Source: Nesterenkonia cremea
GTDB lineage: Bacteria; Actinomycetota; Actinomycetes; Actinomycetales; Micrococcaceae
Length of the DNA: 64,000 nucleotides
Assembly (NCBI RefSeq): GCF_014642675.1
Contig: NZ_BMIS01000007.1
Span: 104,381 to 168,380 of the forward strand
Direction of reading: 5' to 3'
The notes beneath the pieces were generated by a model. It searched no databases, was not told where the DNA came from, and worked only from the letters and a program-made list of their open reading frames with translations. The position numbers and the translations under genes are program-made. How positions within the stretch are numbered: the first letter of the stretch is position 1; each line of letters begins with the position of its first letter. Positions 48,397 to 57,728 of this stretch are shown here, in pieces.

Positions 48397-49652
48397 CCAC
48401 CCTGCCAGAGCTCAGCCAGGCCTGTCAGCGAGTTGGCGCCCATGTAGATGGTCAGCAGCCAGACCACCGTGCCGGAGACCAGCAGCCACTTGGGGTAGCG
48501 GTAGCCGCCCAGCAGGGAGCTCTGCTTGAACCAGGCTGCGGCCAGGATGACGGCGAAGCCCAGCGGCAGCACCACACCGTTGAAGGCACCGGCCATGATC
48601 AGCAGAGTCTGCGGGGCCTGGCCCAGTGAGAGGTAGACACCGCAGGTCAGCACCAGGAAGCCGGCGAACATCCAGGCCCGTACCCGCGGGGAGGTCTTCT
48701 GCGTGGTGATGAAGGAGACCGAGGTGTAGGTCGCGCCCAGGATGGAGGTGATCGCCGCGATCCAGAAGGCGATGCCGAAGACCCTCAGGCCCCACTCTCC
48801 CAACACGGTGAGGAACGCGGAGGCGGCCACGTTGTCGTAGTCGGTGGACTGCAGGGTGCCGTAGGCCGTGATCGCGCCCAGGATGGCCAGGAACAGCAGG
48901 TAGCGGATCACGCTGGCCACTATGATGCCCATCACCGAGGTGCGCCCGATCTGCTGGGCGTTCTCCCGGCCGGTGTGCCCGGAGGCGATCAGGCGGTGGG
49001 CGCCGGCGTAAGTGATGTAGCCGCCCACGGTGCCGCCGATGAGCGTGGTCACTGCGAAGAAGAAGGTGTTGATGTTCTCACCCTCGGGGAGCACCGGGGC
49101 CACCGTCTCGGTCAGGGCCTGGCCCACCGGCGGGTTCGTGGTGAAGGCCATGTAGCCCATCAGCAGGATCAGCACGGCGCCGCAGACCACGACGACGCGG
49201 TCCAGAGCCACGCCGGCCTTCTTGGAGAGGAAGATGGCCATGGCGATGGCCACGGAGATGACGCCACCGAGCTCGGCGTTGATGCCCAGCATGGCGTTCA
49301 TGCCCAGGCCCGCACCGGCGATGTTGCCGACGTTGAAGACGATGCCGCCGAAGAAGATCAGTGCGGCCAGCGCCCAGCCGAGACCGGGCAGCAGCCGGTT
49401 GCCCAGCTCCTGGGCGTAGAGTCCGGAGACTCCCAGGGTCCGCCAGACGTTCATCTGGATGGCGATGTCCACGATCACCGAGATCAGGATGGCGCAGGCG
49501 AAGGCTGCACCGAACTGCATGGTGAACTCGGAGGTCTGGGTGATGAACCCGGGCCCCACGGCGCTGACCGCCATGAGGAACATGGCCCCGAGCATCGCTG
49601 TGCGCCGTGTGGCGGCGAAGGTGGGGCCCTTCTTCTCGGTGGAGTCTGTCAT
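48393..49652 (-). CDS. NRAMP-like transporter of the 5-oxoproline cluster (YcsG type)
   Basis: This 419-residue protein has about 11 helices and an NRAMP-like start (MFLMAVSAVGPGFITQTSEFTMQFG). It lacks the DPGN metal site of manganese NRAMPs, as expected for the YcsG branch encoded beside 5-oxoprolinase genes. The substrate is therefore more likely 5-oxoproline or a similar organic compound than a metal; this is inferred from context. It overlaps the DUF1445 gene by 4 nt. A GTG at 49661 is an alternative start. The promoter contains two TTGT-N3-ACAA sites. Confidence 0.82.
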   Translation of the reverse strand: MTDSTEKKGPTFAATRRTAMLGAMFLMAVSAVGPGFITQTSEFTMQFGAAFACAILISVIVDIAIQMNVWRTLGVSGLYAQELGNRLLPGLGWALAALIFFGGIVFNVGNIAGAGLGMNAMLGINAELGGVISVAIAMAIFLSKKAGVALDRVVVVCGAVLILLMGYMAFTTNPPVGQALTETVAPVLPEGENINTFFFAVTTLIGGTVGGYITYAGAHRLIASGHTGRENAQQIGRTSVMGIIVASVIRYLLFLAILGAITAYGTLQSTDYDNVAASAFLTVLGEWGLRVFGIAFWIAAITSILGATYTSVSFITTQKTSPRVRAWMFAGFLVLTCGVYLSLGQAPQTLLIMAGAFNGVVLPLGFAVILAAAWFKQSSLLGGYRYPKWLLVSGTVVWLLTIYMGANSLTGLAELWQGG

Positions 49653-49669
49653 GGCGCTCACACTAATAG

Positions 49670-49704
49670 TTGTCCAACAATCAGGGCAACGGATTGTTGG
49701 ACAA
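49670..49704. promoter_or_regulatory. Double TTGT-N3-ACAA operator before the YcsG-type gene
   Basis: TTGTCCAACAAT (49670-49681) is repeated in inverted form as ATTGTTGGACAA (49693-49704) with 11 nt between. Each arm is itself a TTGT-N3-ACAA dyad. The proximal copy lies directly upstream of a TATTAG -10 box for the transporter operon. The GntR regulator encoded next door is the likely binder. Confidence 0.75.
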
Positions 49705-49726
49705 TTCCGCTCATTTAACGCGGAAT

Positions 49727-50410
49727 TTACACACGGCGCAGATGGTCCAGGAGCTCCTGCTCCGCGGCGTCGAGGTAGTCGAGCAGATACTCCTCCGCCT
49801 GCTGGCGCTGATCGGCGGCGAGCATCTCCACCAGCTTCCCGTTGCGCTCCACATAGGCGTGGTGGAAGGAGAGCTCGCCTCGCTTGGCGTGGAAGACCAG
49901 CCGCATCCGGGCCAGAACCTGCTCCATGAGCGTCTCCAGGGTGCTGCTCTGCGCCTGGGCGATGAGTGTGCGGTGGAACTGCTGGTTGGCCTGGCCCATC
50001 CCGTCGACGTCGCCGTCCTCCTTGGCCTGGCGCGCCTGGGCCACGATCTCCTGCATCGCTCGGATGGCTCCGGGGGTGAACACGGCTGCGCGCACGGCGC
50101 CGGGCTCCAGGATCCGCCGGACCCGGTAGATCTCCTGGATGTCCTCCGGCGTCGGGGAATGGACGAAGACCCCGCGGTTGGGCAGCCGCTCCACCAGCCC
50201 CTCCCCCGCCAGGATCTGGAAGGCGCTGCGCAGCGTATGTCGGGAGACCTCCAGCTGCTGGGTCAGCCGGACTTCGGGCAGCTTGGTGCCGGGCTGGATC
50301 AGCCCGTCGGAGATCCGCTCGCGCAGCGCCTCGGCCACCCGATCGGGCCCGTAGGCGTGCTCGCTGATCCCTTCGACGGACAGCTCGCTCCAGACGACGT
50401 CGTGAGTCAT
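49727..50410 (-). CDS. GntR-family (FCD) regulator of the 5-oxoproline cluster
   Basis: The 227-residue protein has an N-terminal winged helix (about 22-90, VAEALRERISDGLIQPGTKLPEVRLTQQLEVSRHTLRSAFQILAGEGLVERLPNRG is split here by its helices) and an all-helical FCD effector domain (about 95-220) with the metal or ligand His residues of NQQFHRTLI and SFHHAYVERN. It is located between the two halves of the 5-oxoproline cluster and is the best candidate to bind the TTGT-N3-ACAA sites. A -10-like TAGATT lies 6 nt before the ATG. Confidence 0.9.
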   Translation of the reverse strand: MTHDVVWSELSVEGISEHAYGPDRVAEALRERISDGLIQPGTKLPEVRLTQQLEVSRHTLRSAFQILAGEGLVERLPNRGVFVHSPTPEDIQEIYRVRRILEPGAVRAAVFTPGAIRAMQEIVAQARQAKEDGDVDGMGQANQQFHRTLIAQAQSSTLETLMEQVLARMRLVFHAKRGELSFHHAYVERNGKLVEMLAADQRQQAEEYLLDYLDAAEQELLDHLRRV

Positions 50411-50516
50411 TCCACCAATCTATAGGGAAAGCCTCCCAGACGGCGGCGAAGCTGACTCAGCAGGTCACGACGCCGACCGGGAGGGCCGGTCAGAGAGGCC
50501 TGGTCATCAGGGTGGC

Positions 50517-52262
50517 TCAGCTGATGCGGCCCAGCACATCCCCGGCACGCAGCGCGGCACCCGGCTCCAGGTCCTCACGGGTGAAGATTCCAGAGGCCGG
50601 CGCGGTCAGCGTGGACTCCATCTTCATAGCCTCCACGACGGCGAGCGCCTCGCCTTCCTGCACCTGAGCTCCATCGTCTGCGGCCCAGCTGACCAGGCTT
50701 CCGGCCATCTGAGCGGTGACCACGCCTTCCTGGGCGGCCGGTGCGGCGCTGCCGGGGTCGGCGTCGGCGGCTCCGGAGCCCAGCAGGCGGCGCAGCGCGG
50801 CGGGCAGACCCAGGCTGACGGCGCGGCCGTCGAGCTCCACGGTGACCCGCTCCATCCGGTGCTCGCGGTGTCGCGCAGCGGCGGCCAGGTGCTCGGAAGC
50901 CGCCAGCTGCTCCTCGAAGTCACCCTCGATCCAGCGAGTATGCACGGCGAAGCTCTCTGAACCCTGCTCAGCGCGGAAGCCGGCGGCCTCCAGGACGGTG
51001 CGGTGGAAAGGCAGGACCGTGGGCAGGCCCTCGATCCGCACCTCCTCCAGCGCCATCTGAGCCCGGCGCACAGCGGTGGCCCGGTCCGGTCCGGTGACGA
51101 TCAGCTTGGCGATCATCGAGTCGAAGGCTCCGGAGACCTCGTCTCCGCTGCGCACCCCGGTGTCCACTCGGATGCCCGGGCCTGTGGGCGGCTGGAACAG
51201 CTCCACCGGCCCAGGGGTGGGCAGGAAGCCGTGGGCGGGCTCCTCCGCGTTGAGGCGGAACTCCAGGGCGTGACCGGCCGGCGTCGGGTCCTCGGTGACC
51301 GAGAGCCGCTCGCCCTCAGCGATGCGCAGCTGCTCTGCCACCAGGTCCACGCCGGAGGTCTCCTCGGTGACCGGGTGCTCCACCTGCAGACGGGTGTTGA
51401 CCTCCAGGAAGGACAGGACGCCGTCGGGGCTGAGCAGGTACTCCACCGTTCCGGCGCCCAGGTAGCCGGCCTCGGCGCAGATGGCGCGGGCGGATTCGTG
51501 GATCCGGTTCCGGGTCTCCTCGTCCAGGAAGGGTGCGGGGGCCTCCTCCACCAGCTTCTGGTTTCGGCGCTGCAGGGAGCAGTCGCGGGTTCCAGCCACC
51601 ACCACGTTGCCGTGGGAGTCGGCGATGACCTGAGCCTCCACGTGACGCGGGCGGTCCAGGAAACGCTCCACAAAGCATTCGCCGCGGCCGAAGGCGGTCT
51701 CGGCCTCACGGACGGCGGAGACGTAGGCCTCATCGATCTCGGCCTCGGTGCGCACGATCCGCATGCCGCGGCCGCCGCCTCCGTGGGCGGCCTTGACAGC
51801 CACCGGCAGGCCGTGCTCGGCGGCAAAGGCGCGGACCTCCTCGCTGGTGGAGACCGGCCCGTCGCTGCCGGGCACCAGCGGGGCGCCCACCTTCACGGCG
51901 AGCTCACGGGCGGTGACCTTATTGCCCAGCTGCTCGATGGTCTCCGGCTTGGGGCCGATCCACACCAGGCCGGCCTCGACCACCGCACGGGCGAAGTCGG
52001 CATTCTCTGAGAGGAACCCGTAGCCGGGGTGGATGCCGTCGGCGCCGGTGCTGCGGGCGGCCTCCAGGATCTTCTCCATGTCCAGGTAGGTCTCGGCGCC
52101 GGTGCTGCCGTGCAGCGGCACGGCGGTGTGGGCCAGCTGCACATGCAGGGCCGCGGCGTCCTGGTCCGCGTAGACGGCCACGGTGGAGTAGCCGGCCTCG
52201 CGGGCGCTGCGGATCACGCGGACGGCGATCTCGCCGCGGTTGGCGATGAGGATGCGCTTCAT
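50517..52262 (-). CDS. Biotin carboxylase-BCCP fusion
   Basis: The 581-residue protein has a biotin carboxylase domain (about 1-445: [62 protein letters not shown]) and a C-terminal biotinyl domain with the EAMKM site (Lys547). It resembles the alpha chain of acyl-CoA carboxylases, but it is encoded between pxpBC and the GntR gene and no carboxyltransferase is nearby. It may serve a biotin-dependent step in 5-oxoproline or urea-type metabolism; the acceptor is unknown. GAGAGG precedes the ATG, 11 nt after the pxpBC stop. Confidence 0.9.
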   Translation of the reverse strand: MKRILIANRGEIAVRVIRSAREAGYSTVAVYADQDAAALHVQLAHTAVPLHGSTGAETYLDMEKILEAARSTGADGIHPGYGFLSENADFARAVVEAGLVWIGPKPETIEQLGNKVTARELAVKVGAPLVPGSDGPVSTSEEVRAFAAEHGLPVAVKAAHGGGGRGMRIVRTEAEIDEAYVSAVREAETAFGRGECFVERFLDRPRHVEAQVIADSHGNVVVAGTRDCSLQRRNQKLVEEAPAPFLDEETRNRIHESARAICAEAGYLGAGTVEYLLSPDGVLSFLEVNTRLQVEHPVTEETSGVDLVAEQLRIAEGERLSVTEDPTPAGHALEFRLNAEEPAHGFLPTPGPVELFQPPTGPGIRVDTGVRSGDEVSGAFDSMIAKLIVTGPDRATAVRRAQMALEEVRIEGLPTVLPFHRTVLEAAGFRAEQGSESFAVHTRWIEGDFEEQLAASEHLAAAARHREHRMERVTVELDGRAVSLGLPAALRRLLGSGAADADPGSAAPAAQEGVVTAQMAGSLVSWAADDGAQVQEGEALAVVEAMKMESTLTAPASGIFTREDLEPGAALRAGDVLGRIS

Positions 52263-52273
52263 GCGGGAGCCTC

Positions 52274-53995
52274 TCAGGTCAGGGGTTGGAGTGTGTCAGG
52301 GTCGACGGCGGTCAGACGGATGCTCTGCCCGGGGGCCAGCTGGGCGGCCCGCGGCAGGTCCTGATCGATCACGACGCCGATCACCGGGTAGCCGCCGGTG
52401 ACCGGGTGATCATTGAGGAAGAGCACCGGCTTGCCGGCCGGGGGCATCTGCAGGGAGCCGCGGACCACGCCTTCGCTGGGCAGCTCTCCCCCGGCGGAAC
52501 GCTCCAGCGCGCGGGCCTGCGGGTCTGAAGGGTCCACATCCAGGCGGATGCCGATCCGATCGGAATCCTGGGTGACCAGCCAGTCCTGCTCGGTGAGCCG
52601 GCGGGCCTCTGTGGCGCTGAACCAGTCCTCGCGCGGACCGTAGGTGAAGCGCAGAGTCACCGGGCCGGCGTCGGGGATCTCCGCGGCAGGCTCCGGGGCA
52701 CCCACCGGCCGGCGGGGCTCGCGGCCCACGCGCAGAGACTGTCCGGTCTGCAGCGGGGCGGGGCCCAGTCCGGACATAGTGTCCGCGGAGACGCTGCCCA
52801 GCACGGGCTCGGCCAGGAAGCCGCCGCGCACGGCCAACACAGTGCGCATCCCGCGGTGCGGGGCGCCCACCGAGAGCGTCTCCCCTGCCGCGAGCAGGAA
52901 GGGAGCGCGCAGCGGTGCGGTGCGCGCGGAAGCGGAGCTGTCTGGTATGGAGCCTTCGGATCCCGAGCTCTCGGCGTCGGGAGAGATGGCGAGCTCCGGC
53001 TCGGCGCCGGAGGCGGCGAGGACCAGGTCCCGTTCAGCCCGCAGCTGCAGACCGGCATGAAGCACCTCGAGCACAGGTGACTCGGCGGTGTTGCCCACCA
53101 GTCGGTTGGCCTGCAGGGCGGCGGCCTCATCGGCGATGCCGGCCCGGGAGACGCCCAGATCACTGAGTCCGCTGCGGCCGAAGTCCTGGAGGAGGCTCTG
53201 CAGGCCGGGGCTGAGGACGGTCAGATCGCCGGGCTGCTCATCAGCCTGCGCAGCGGCAGCGGATGACTCACCGGCGGGTTCGCGCACCTGGATGGCCTCG
53301 GGCGAGACGGCCCGGTAGCGGACCGTGTCTCCAGGGCTGACCAGCGCGGGCGACGCCGGCTGCTCGCCTGCCGCTGCGGACTGCGCGTCCTGCTCGGCGC
53401 GGGAGAGGTCCCACATGACCTGCGGGGAGCGGCCGATCAGCTGCCAGCCGCCCGGGGAGACGCGCGGGTAGACCGCGGAGAACTCTCCGGCCAGGGCCAC
53501 AGAGCTCTCAGGGACTGCGGTGCGTGGGGTGCTGCGCCGGGGCACGGCGAGAGCCTGGGCCTGCTCCCCCTGAGGCACGCAGTAGGTGAAGCCGGGGGCG
53601 AATCCGCCGAAGGCGCCTGTCCAGCTCTGACCGGTGTGCCAGGAGATCAGGGCCTCCACGCTCATGCCGAGGGTCTCGGCGAGCTCGGGCAGATCCTCAC
53701 CGTCGTAGACCACCTCCAGCTCCACCTGGCGGGCGTCACCGGCGGAGAACTCACCGATCTCCAGGACAGCCAGGGACTCGCGGGCGGCACGGACCGCAGT
53801 GCGGGAGGTGAAGCGCAGCAGAATGGTCCGGGCTGCGGCCACGGCGTCGACCTGACCCTCCAAGGGAGTGCCGGTGAGCTGCTGGTGGCAGGCGAGGACA
53901 TCGTCGAGGGTGGCGAACTCCAGCAGCAGGGACCGCGGGCCGGCCTCGCGCAGCCCGCGGATCAGCGTGCCCGTCTGCTCCGGTGCCGCGCTCAT
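52274..53995 (-). CDS. 5-oxoprolinase subunits B and C, fused
   Basis: The 573-residue protein joins a KipI/PxpB domain (about 12-245: [65 protein letters not shown]) to a KipA/PxpC domain (about 265-573: [75 protein letters not shown]). With PxpA these convert 5-oxoproline and ATP to glutamate. It starts on the pxpA stop (ATGA). An acidic linker (about 345-365) interrupts the PxpC half. Confidence 0.94.
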   Translation of the reverse strand: MSAAPEQTGTLIRGLREAGPRSLLLEFATLDDVLACHQQLTGTPLEGQVDAVAAARTILLRFTSRTAVRAARESLAVLEIGEFSAGDARQVELEVVYDGEDLPELAETLGMSVEALISWHTGQSWTGAFGGFAPGFTYCVPQGEQAQALAVPRRSTPRTAVPESSVALAGEFSAVYPRVSPGGWQLIGRSPQVMWDLSRAEQDAQSAAAGEQPASPALVSPGDTVRYRAVSPEAIQVREPAGESSAAAAQADEQPGDLTVLSPGLQSLLQDFGRSGLSDLGVSRAGIADEAAALQANRLVGNTAESPVLEVLHAGLQLRAERDLVLAASGAEPELAISPDAESSGSEGSIPDSSASARTAPLRAPFLLAAGETLSVGAPHRGMRTVLAVRGGFLAEPVLGSVSADTMSGLGPAPLQTGQSLRVGREPRRPVGAPEPAAEIPDAGPVTLRFTYGPREDWFSATEARRLTEQDWLVTQDSDRIGIRLDVDPSDPQARALERSAGGELPSEGVVRGSLQMPPAGKPVLFLNDHPVTGGYPVIGVVIDQDLPRAAQLAPGQSIRLTAVDPDTLQPLT

Positions 53996-54762
53996 GCGGC
54001 GGTGAAGCTGCGGATCTCGACGCCGGCGCCCTCCAGGGCCTCCCGGACGGAGCGGGCCATCTGGACTGCTCCGGCGGTGTCGCCGTGGGTGCAGATGGAC
54101 TCGGCCTCAGTCTCGATCCGAGTGCCGTCGCGGGCGATCAGCGCACCCTCTTCGGCCAGGCGGAGCATGTTCTCCACGACCTCGGAGGTCTCGTGGAGGA
54201 CGGCGTCGGGCTCGCGGCGGGAGACCAGGGTGCCGTCGGGGTTGTAGCTGCGGTCCGCGAAGGCCTCAGCCACACCGCGCAGCCCCTGCTCACGGGCATA
54301 GTCCAGGGCGTAGCCGCCGGGCAGCAGCAGGACCGGGAGGGTCTCGTCGAACTCGGCGATGGCGTCGATGACCGCGCGGGCCTGCACCTCATGGGTGACG
54401 ATGGTGTTGTACATGCCGCCATGGGGCTTCACGTAGCTGATGCGGGTGCCGGCGGTGCGGGCCAGGCCGTCCAGGGCGGCCAGCTGATAGAGGACGTCAG
54501 CGACAAGCTCGGCCGGGTCGTAGTCGATGAAGCGGCGGCCGAATCCGGCCAGGTCGCGGTAGCCGATGTGGGCGCCCACTGCCACGCCCTCGGCGGCGGC
54601 GGTACGCACGCTGGAGAGGATGGTCTTGGGGTCGCCGGCGTGGAAGCCACAGGCGATGTTGGCGCTGGAGACGACCCCGAGCATGTCTTCGTCCGGAAGC
54701 CGCCAGTTGCCGAAGGACTCTCCGACGTCGCTGTTGAGGTCGATGCTGCGCTGGCCAGTCAT
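53992..54762 (-). CDS. pxpA: 5-oxoprolinase subunit A (LamB/YcsF family)
   Basis: The 256-residue protein has the family start SIDLNSDVGESFG, the ANIACGFHAGDP motif, GAHIGYRDLAGFGRR, YVKPHGGMYN and the His in CTHGDTAGAV near the end. PxpA works with PxpBC in ATP-driven ring opening of 5-oxoproline. An AGGA site precedes the ATG. The -10 box (TAAGAT, 54829-54834, minus strand) overlaps a palindromic operator, so the operon is probably repressed until substrate is present. Confidence 0.95.
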   Translation of the reverse strand: MTGQRSIDLNSDVGESFGNWRLPDEDMLGVVSSANIACGFHAGDPKTILSSVRTAAAEGVAVGAHIGYRDLAGFGRRFIDYDPAELVADVLYQLAALDGLARTAGTRISYVKPHGGMYNTIVTHEVQARAVIDAIAEFDETLPVLLLPGGYALDYAREQGLRGVAEAFADRSYNPDGTLVSRREPDAVLHETSEVVENMLRLAEEGALIARDGTRIETEAESICTHGDTAGAVQMARSVREALEGAGVEIRSFTAA

Positions 54763-54816
54763 GTCATCCTGCCTTCCGTAGCCGCTGCTTTTCGACCAGC
54801 ATGCCGCAGATGACAG

Positions 54817-54831
54817 GATTGTTCAACAATC
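54817..54831. promoter_or_regulatory. TTGT-N3-ACAA palindrome over the pxpA promoter
   Basis: GATTGTTCAACAATC is a perfect palindrome around a TCA centre, with the same TTGT-N3-ACAA core as the two sites at 49670-49704. It overlaps the last bases of the -10 box (54829-54834), the typical position for a repressor. Confidence 0.75.
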
Positions 54832-54897
54832 TTACGGAATGAGGGCGCAGGTCTTCAGGGACCGCCGGCACGAGCCGATCTGTTCCCCTCTCCTGCC

Positions 54898-56280
54898 TCA
54901 GCTCCAATCCACCGCCAGGTACTGCGGCTCGGTGAACTCCTCCATCCCGAAGCTGCCGCCCTCGCGGCCGATGCCGGCCTGCTTCACCCCGCCGAAGGGC
55001 GCCGAGGGATCGGAGACGATGCCTCGATTGATGCCGACCATGCCGGCCTCCAGCCGTTCGCCGATCCGCATGGCCCGCTTCAGGCCCCCGGCATAGACAT
55101 AGGAGGCCAGGCCCACCTCGGCAGCGTTGGCCTGCGCGATGACCTCCTGCTCCTCGTTCCAGGTCACCACCGGCGCCACCGGCCCGAAGATCTCCTCGCG
55201 CAGGATCGCCGCCTCACCCGGAACCCCGGTGAGCAGCTGCGGGGCCACGAAGGTCTCGGCCAACCCCTGGGGCAGCTCGGCCCGATGGGCGACCTCAGCA
55301 CCCTCGGCCACAGCGCCGTCGATCAGTTCGCGGATGCCGACGGCCGCCTGCGCAGAGATCACCGGACCGATCTCCGCACCCTCGGCGGCGTCGCCCACAT
55401 TGAGCGCCTCGATGGCCACACCGAACTTCGCGGTGAACTCCTCGGCCACCGCCTCATGGACATAGAAGCGGTTGGCGGCCGTGCAGGCCTGCCCCCCGTT
55501 GCGGAACTTGGCCACCATCGCACCGGCCACGGCGGCGTCGAGGTCTGCATCCTCGGTCACGATGAACGGCGCATTGCCGCCCAGCTCCATGGAGGTGTTC
55601 ACCACCCGCTCGGCGCACTGGCCCAGCAGGATCCGACCCACCCGGGTGGAGCCGGTGAAGGAGAGCTTGCGCACCCGCTCATCGGCCAGCCAGGCGGAGA
55701 CCACTCCGCCGGAATCGGTGGTGGTGGCGATCTGCACCAGACCCTCCGGCGCCCCTGCCTCGGACAGGATCTCCGCCACGGCCAGTGCTGTCAGCGGCGT
55801 CTCCGCAGCAGGCTTCAGCAGCACCGCGCAGCCGGCCGCCAGAGCGGGCCCGATCTTGCGGGTGGCCATGGCAGCCGGGAAGTTCCACGGGGTGATCAGC
55901 ACCGCCACCCCCACCGGATGCCGGGTCACCACATTGCGCACTCCGCCAGCCGGGGCCGGAGCGTAGTCGCCGGCGGGACGCACAGCCTCCTCCGCATACC
56001 AGCGGAAGAACTCCGCGGCATAGTTCACCTCAGCGGCGGCATCGACCTGAGACTTCCCGTTCTCCGCGACGATCAGATCCCGCAGCCGCTCCTTCTGAGC
56101 ATGCATTCCCTCATAGGCGCGCATCAGCACCTCGGCCCGGTGCCGCGGCGAGGCCTCACGCCACTGCTCGAAGGCCGCCTGTGCGGCACCCACCTGAGCC
56201 GCAGCCTGCTCCGGGGAGAGATCTTCCACAGTTCCGACCACGGCAGAGGTGGCCGGGTCGGTGACAGCGAACTTCGCCAT
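54898..56280 (-). CDS. gabD: NAD(P)-dependent succinate-semialdehyde dehydrogenase
   Basis: This enzyme oxidises succinate semialdehyde, the product of GABA transamination, to succinate. The 460-residue protein has the aldehyde dehydrogenase motifs ITPWNFPAAMATRKIGPALAAGC, FTGSTRVGR, MELGGNAPFIV (catalytic Glu) and the catalytic Cys in GGQACTAANRFYV. It also has the GVKQAGIGREGG close typical of this family. It starts 2 nt after the gabT stop, in the same operon. Confidence 0.93.
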   Translation of the reverse strand: MAKFAVTDPATSAVVGTVEDLSPEQAAAQVGAAQAAFEQWREASPRHRAEVLMRAYEGMHAQKERLRDLIVAENGKSQVDAAAEVNYAAEFFRWYAEEAVRPAGDYAPAPAGGVRNVVTRHPVGVAVLITPWNFPAAMATRKIGPALAAGCAVLLKPAAETPLTALAVAEILSEAGAPEGLVQIATTTDSGGVVSAWLADERVRKLSFTGSTRVGRILLGQCAERVVNTSMELGGNAPFIVTEDADLDAAVAGAMVAKFRNGGQACTAANRFYVHEAVAEEFTAKFGVAIEALNVGDAAEGAEIGPVISAQAAVGIRELIDGAVAEGAEVAHRAELPQGLAETFVAPQLLTGVPGEAAILREEIFGPVAPVVTWNEEQEVIAQANAAEVGLASYVYAGGLKRAMRIGERLEAGMVGINRGIVSDPSAPFGGVKQAGIGREGGSFGMEEFTEPQYLAVDWS

Positions 56281-56282
56281 GA

Positions 56283-57623
56283 TCAGGCCTCCTTCAGTGC
56301 CTCAGTGATGATGGTCAGACCCTCGGTGAACAGCTCGTCGCTGATGGTCAGCGGCGGCAGCAGACGGATGACGTTGCCATAGGTTCCGCAGGTCAGAGTG
56401 ATGACACCCTGAGCGCGCGCCGCAGCGGCCGCGGCAGCGGTGAGGGCGGCGTCGGGGGCTTTGGTCTCCGGATCCACCAACTCGAAGGCGAGCATGGCGC
56501 CGCGGCCGCGCATCTCCCCGATCCGCGGGTCCTGCTGCTGGGCGGCCTCCAGGTGCTCCACGGCCAGGCGCTCCAGCTCCACGGCGCGCTCAGCCAGCCG
56601 CTCCTCGGCCATCGTCTGGATGGAGCCCAGCGCCGCAGCGCAGGCAACCGGGTTGCCGCCATAGGTGCCGCCCAGGCCACCCGGGTGGGCGGCGTCCATG
56701 ATCTCAGCGCGGCCGGTCACTGCGGACAGCGGCATACCGCCGGCGATGCCCTTGGCCGTGGTGATGATGTCCGGCTCAATTCCCTCATGCTCGGAGGCGA
56801 ACCATTGCCCGGTCCGGGCGAAGCCGGTCTGGATCTCATCAGCGATGAAGACCACGCCGTTCTCCCGGCACCACTGCGTGATGCGCTTCAGGAAGCCGCG
56901 CGCGGGGACGATGAAGCCGCCCTCCCCCTGGATGGGCTCCATGATCACGGCCGCCAGGGCATCGGCGCCGATCTGCTTCTCCAGCTGGTCGATGGCGCGG
57001 TCGGCCGCCTCATCCCCGGAGAGCCCGTCGCGGAAGGGATAGGAGCCGGAGACCCGGTAGATCTCCGGGGCGAAGGGTCCGAAGCCGCGCTTATAGGGCA
57101 CCGACTTCGCCGTCAGACCCATGGTCAGCGTGGTGCGCCCGTGGTAGGCGTGGTCGAAGGCCGCCACAGCCGTCTTCCCGGTGTAGGTGCGGGCCACCTT
57201 CACCGCATTCTCCACCGCCTCGGCGCCCGAATTGAAGAGCGCAGTCCGCGCCGGTCCCGGCACCGGAGTCAGCTCGGCCAGCCTCTCCGCAACAGCTACG
57301 TATCCCTCATAGGGAGTGACCATGAAGCAGGTGTGGGTGAACTGCCGGATCTGCTCCTGGACGCCGGTGAGCACCCTCTCAGCGGAGGCGCCCACTGAGG
57401 TCACCGCGATCCCTGAGCCGAGATCGATCAGCCGGTTGCCGTCCACATCCTCGACGATCCCGCCGTCGGCCCGCACCGCGAAGGTGGGCATCAGCGAGGC
57501 CACTCCGGAGGGGACCACGGCCTGCTGCCGAGTCAGCAGCTCCTGGGCCTTGGGGCCTGGCAGCTCAGTGGCCAGATGGCGGGACTGCGGCAGCGCAGCG
57601 GGGGCGGGTGCTTCGACGGACAT
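56283..57623 (-). CDS. gabT: 4-aminobutyrate aminotransferase
   Basis: This PLP enzyme transfers the amino group of GABA to 2-oxoglutarate. The 446-residue protein has LIDLGSGIAVTSVG, NSGAEAVENAVKVAR, FDHAYHGRTTLTMGLT, VIMEPIQGEGGFIVP, FIADEIQTGFARTG and the PLP Lys in ITTAKGIAGGMPLSA. The ATG at 57623 gives the family N-terminus; the longer frame adds 23 unrelated residues. It is transcribed with gabD and divergent from a LysR regulator. Confidence 0.94.
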   Translation of the reverse strand: MSVEAPAPAALPQSRHLATELPGPKAQELLTRQQAVVPSGVASLMPTFAVRADGGIVEDVDGNRLIDLGSGIAVTSVGASAERVLTGVQEQIRQFTHTCFMVTPYEGYVAVAERLAELTPVPGPARTALFNSGAEAVENAVKVARTYTGKTAVAAFDHAYHGRTTLTMGLTAKSVPYKRGFGPFAPEIYRVSGSYPFRDGLSGDEAADRAIDQLEKQIGADALAAVIMEPIQGEGGFIVPARGFLKRITQWCRENGVVFIADEIQTGFARTGQWFASEHEGIEPDIITTAKGIAGGMPLSAVTGRAEIMDAAHPGGLGGTYGGNPVACAAALGSIQTMAEERLAERAVELERLAVEHLEAAQQQDPRIGEMRGRGAMLAFELVDPETKAPDAALTAAAAAAARAQGVITLTCGTYGNVIRLLPPLTISDELFTEGLTIITEALKEA

Positions 57624-57691
57624 GCGATCCCCTATGAGAAGAGACGGACAGTTCTGCAGTGAGCATGCCCCGTGCCCAGCTATGCCGTCCA

Positions 57692-57728
57692 ATGCCTGTT
57701 ATCCATAGAAAGTATGCTTCTGAGGCAT
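57692..57728. promoter_or_regulatory. ATGCCT-N25-AGGCAT dyad between gabT and its LysR regulator
   Basis: The 6-bp arms (57692-57697 and 57723-57728) flank the regulator's -10 box (TATGCT, 57713-57718) and reach its start codon. The span and place are typical of LysR sites for autoregulation, although the arms are short. Confidence 0.35.
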
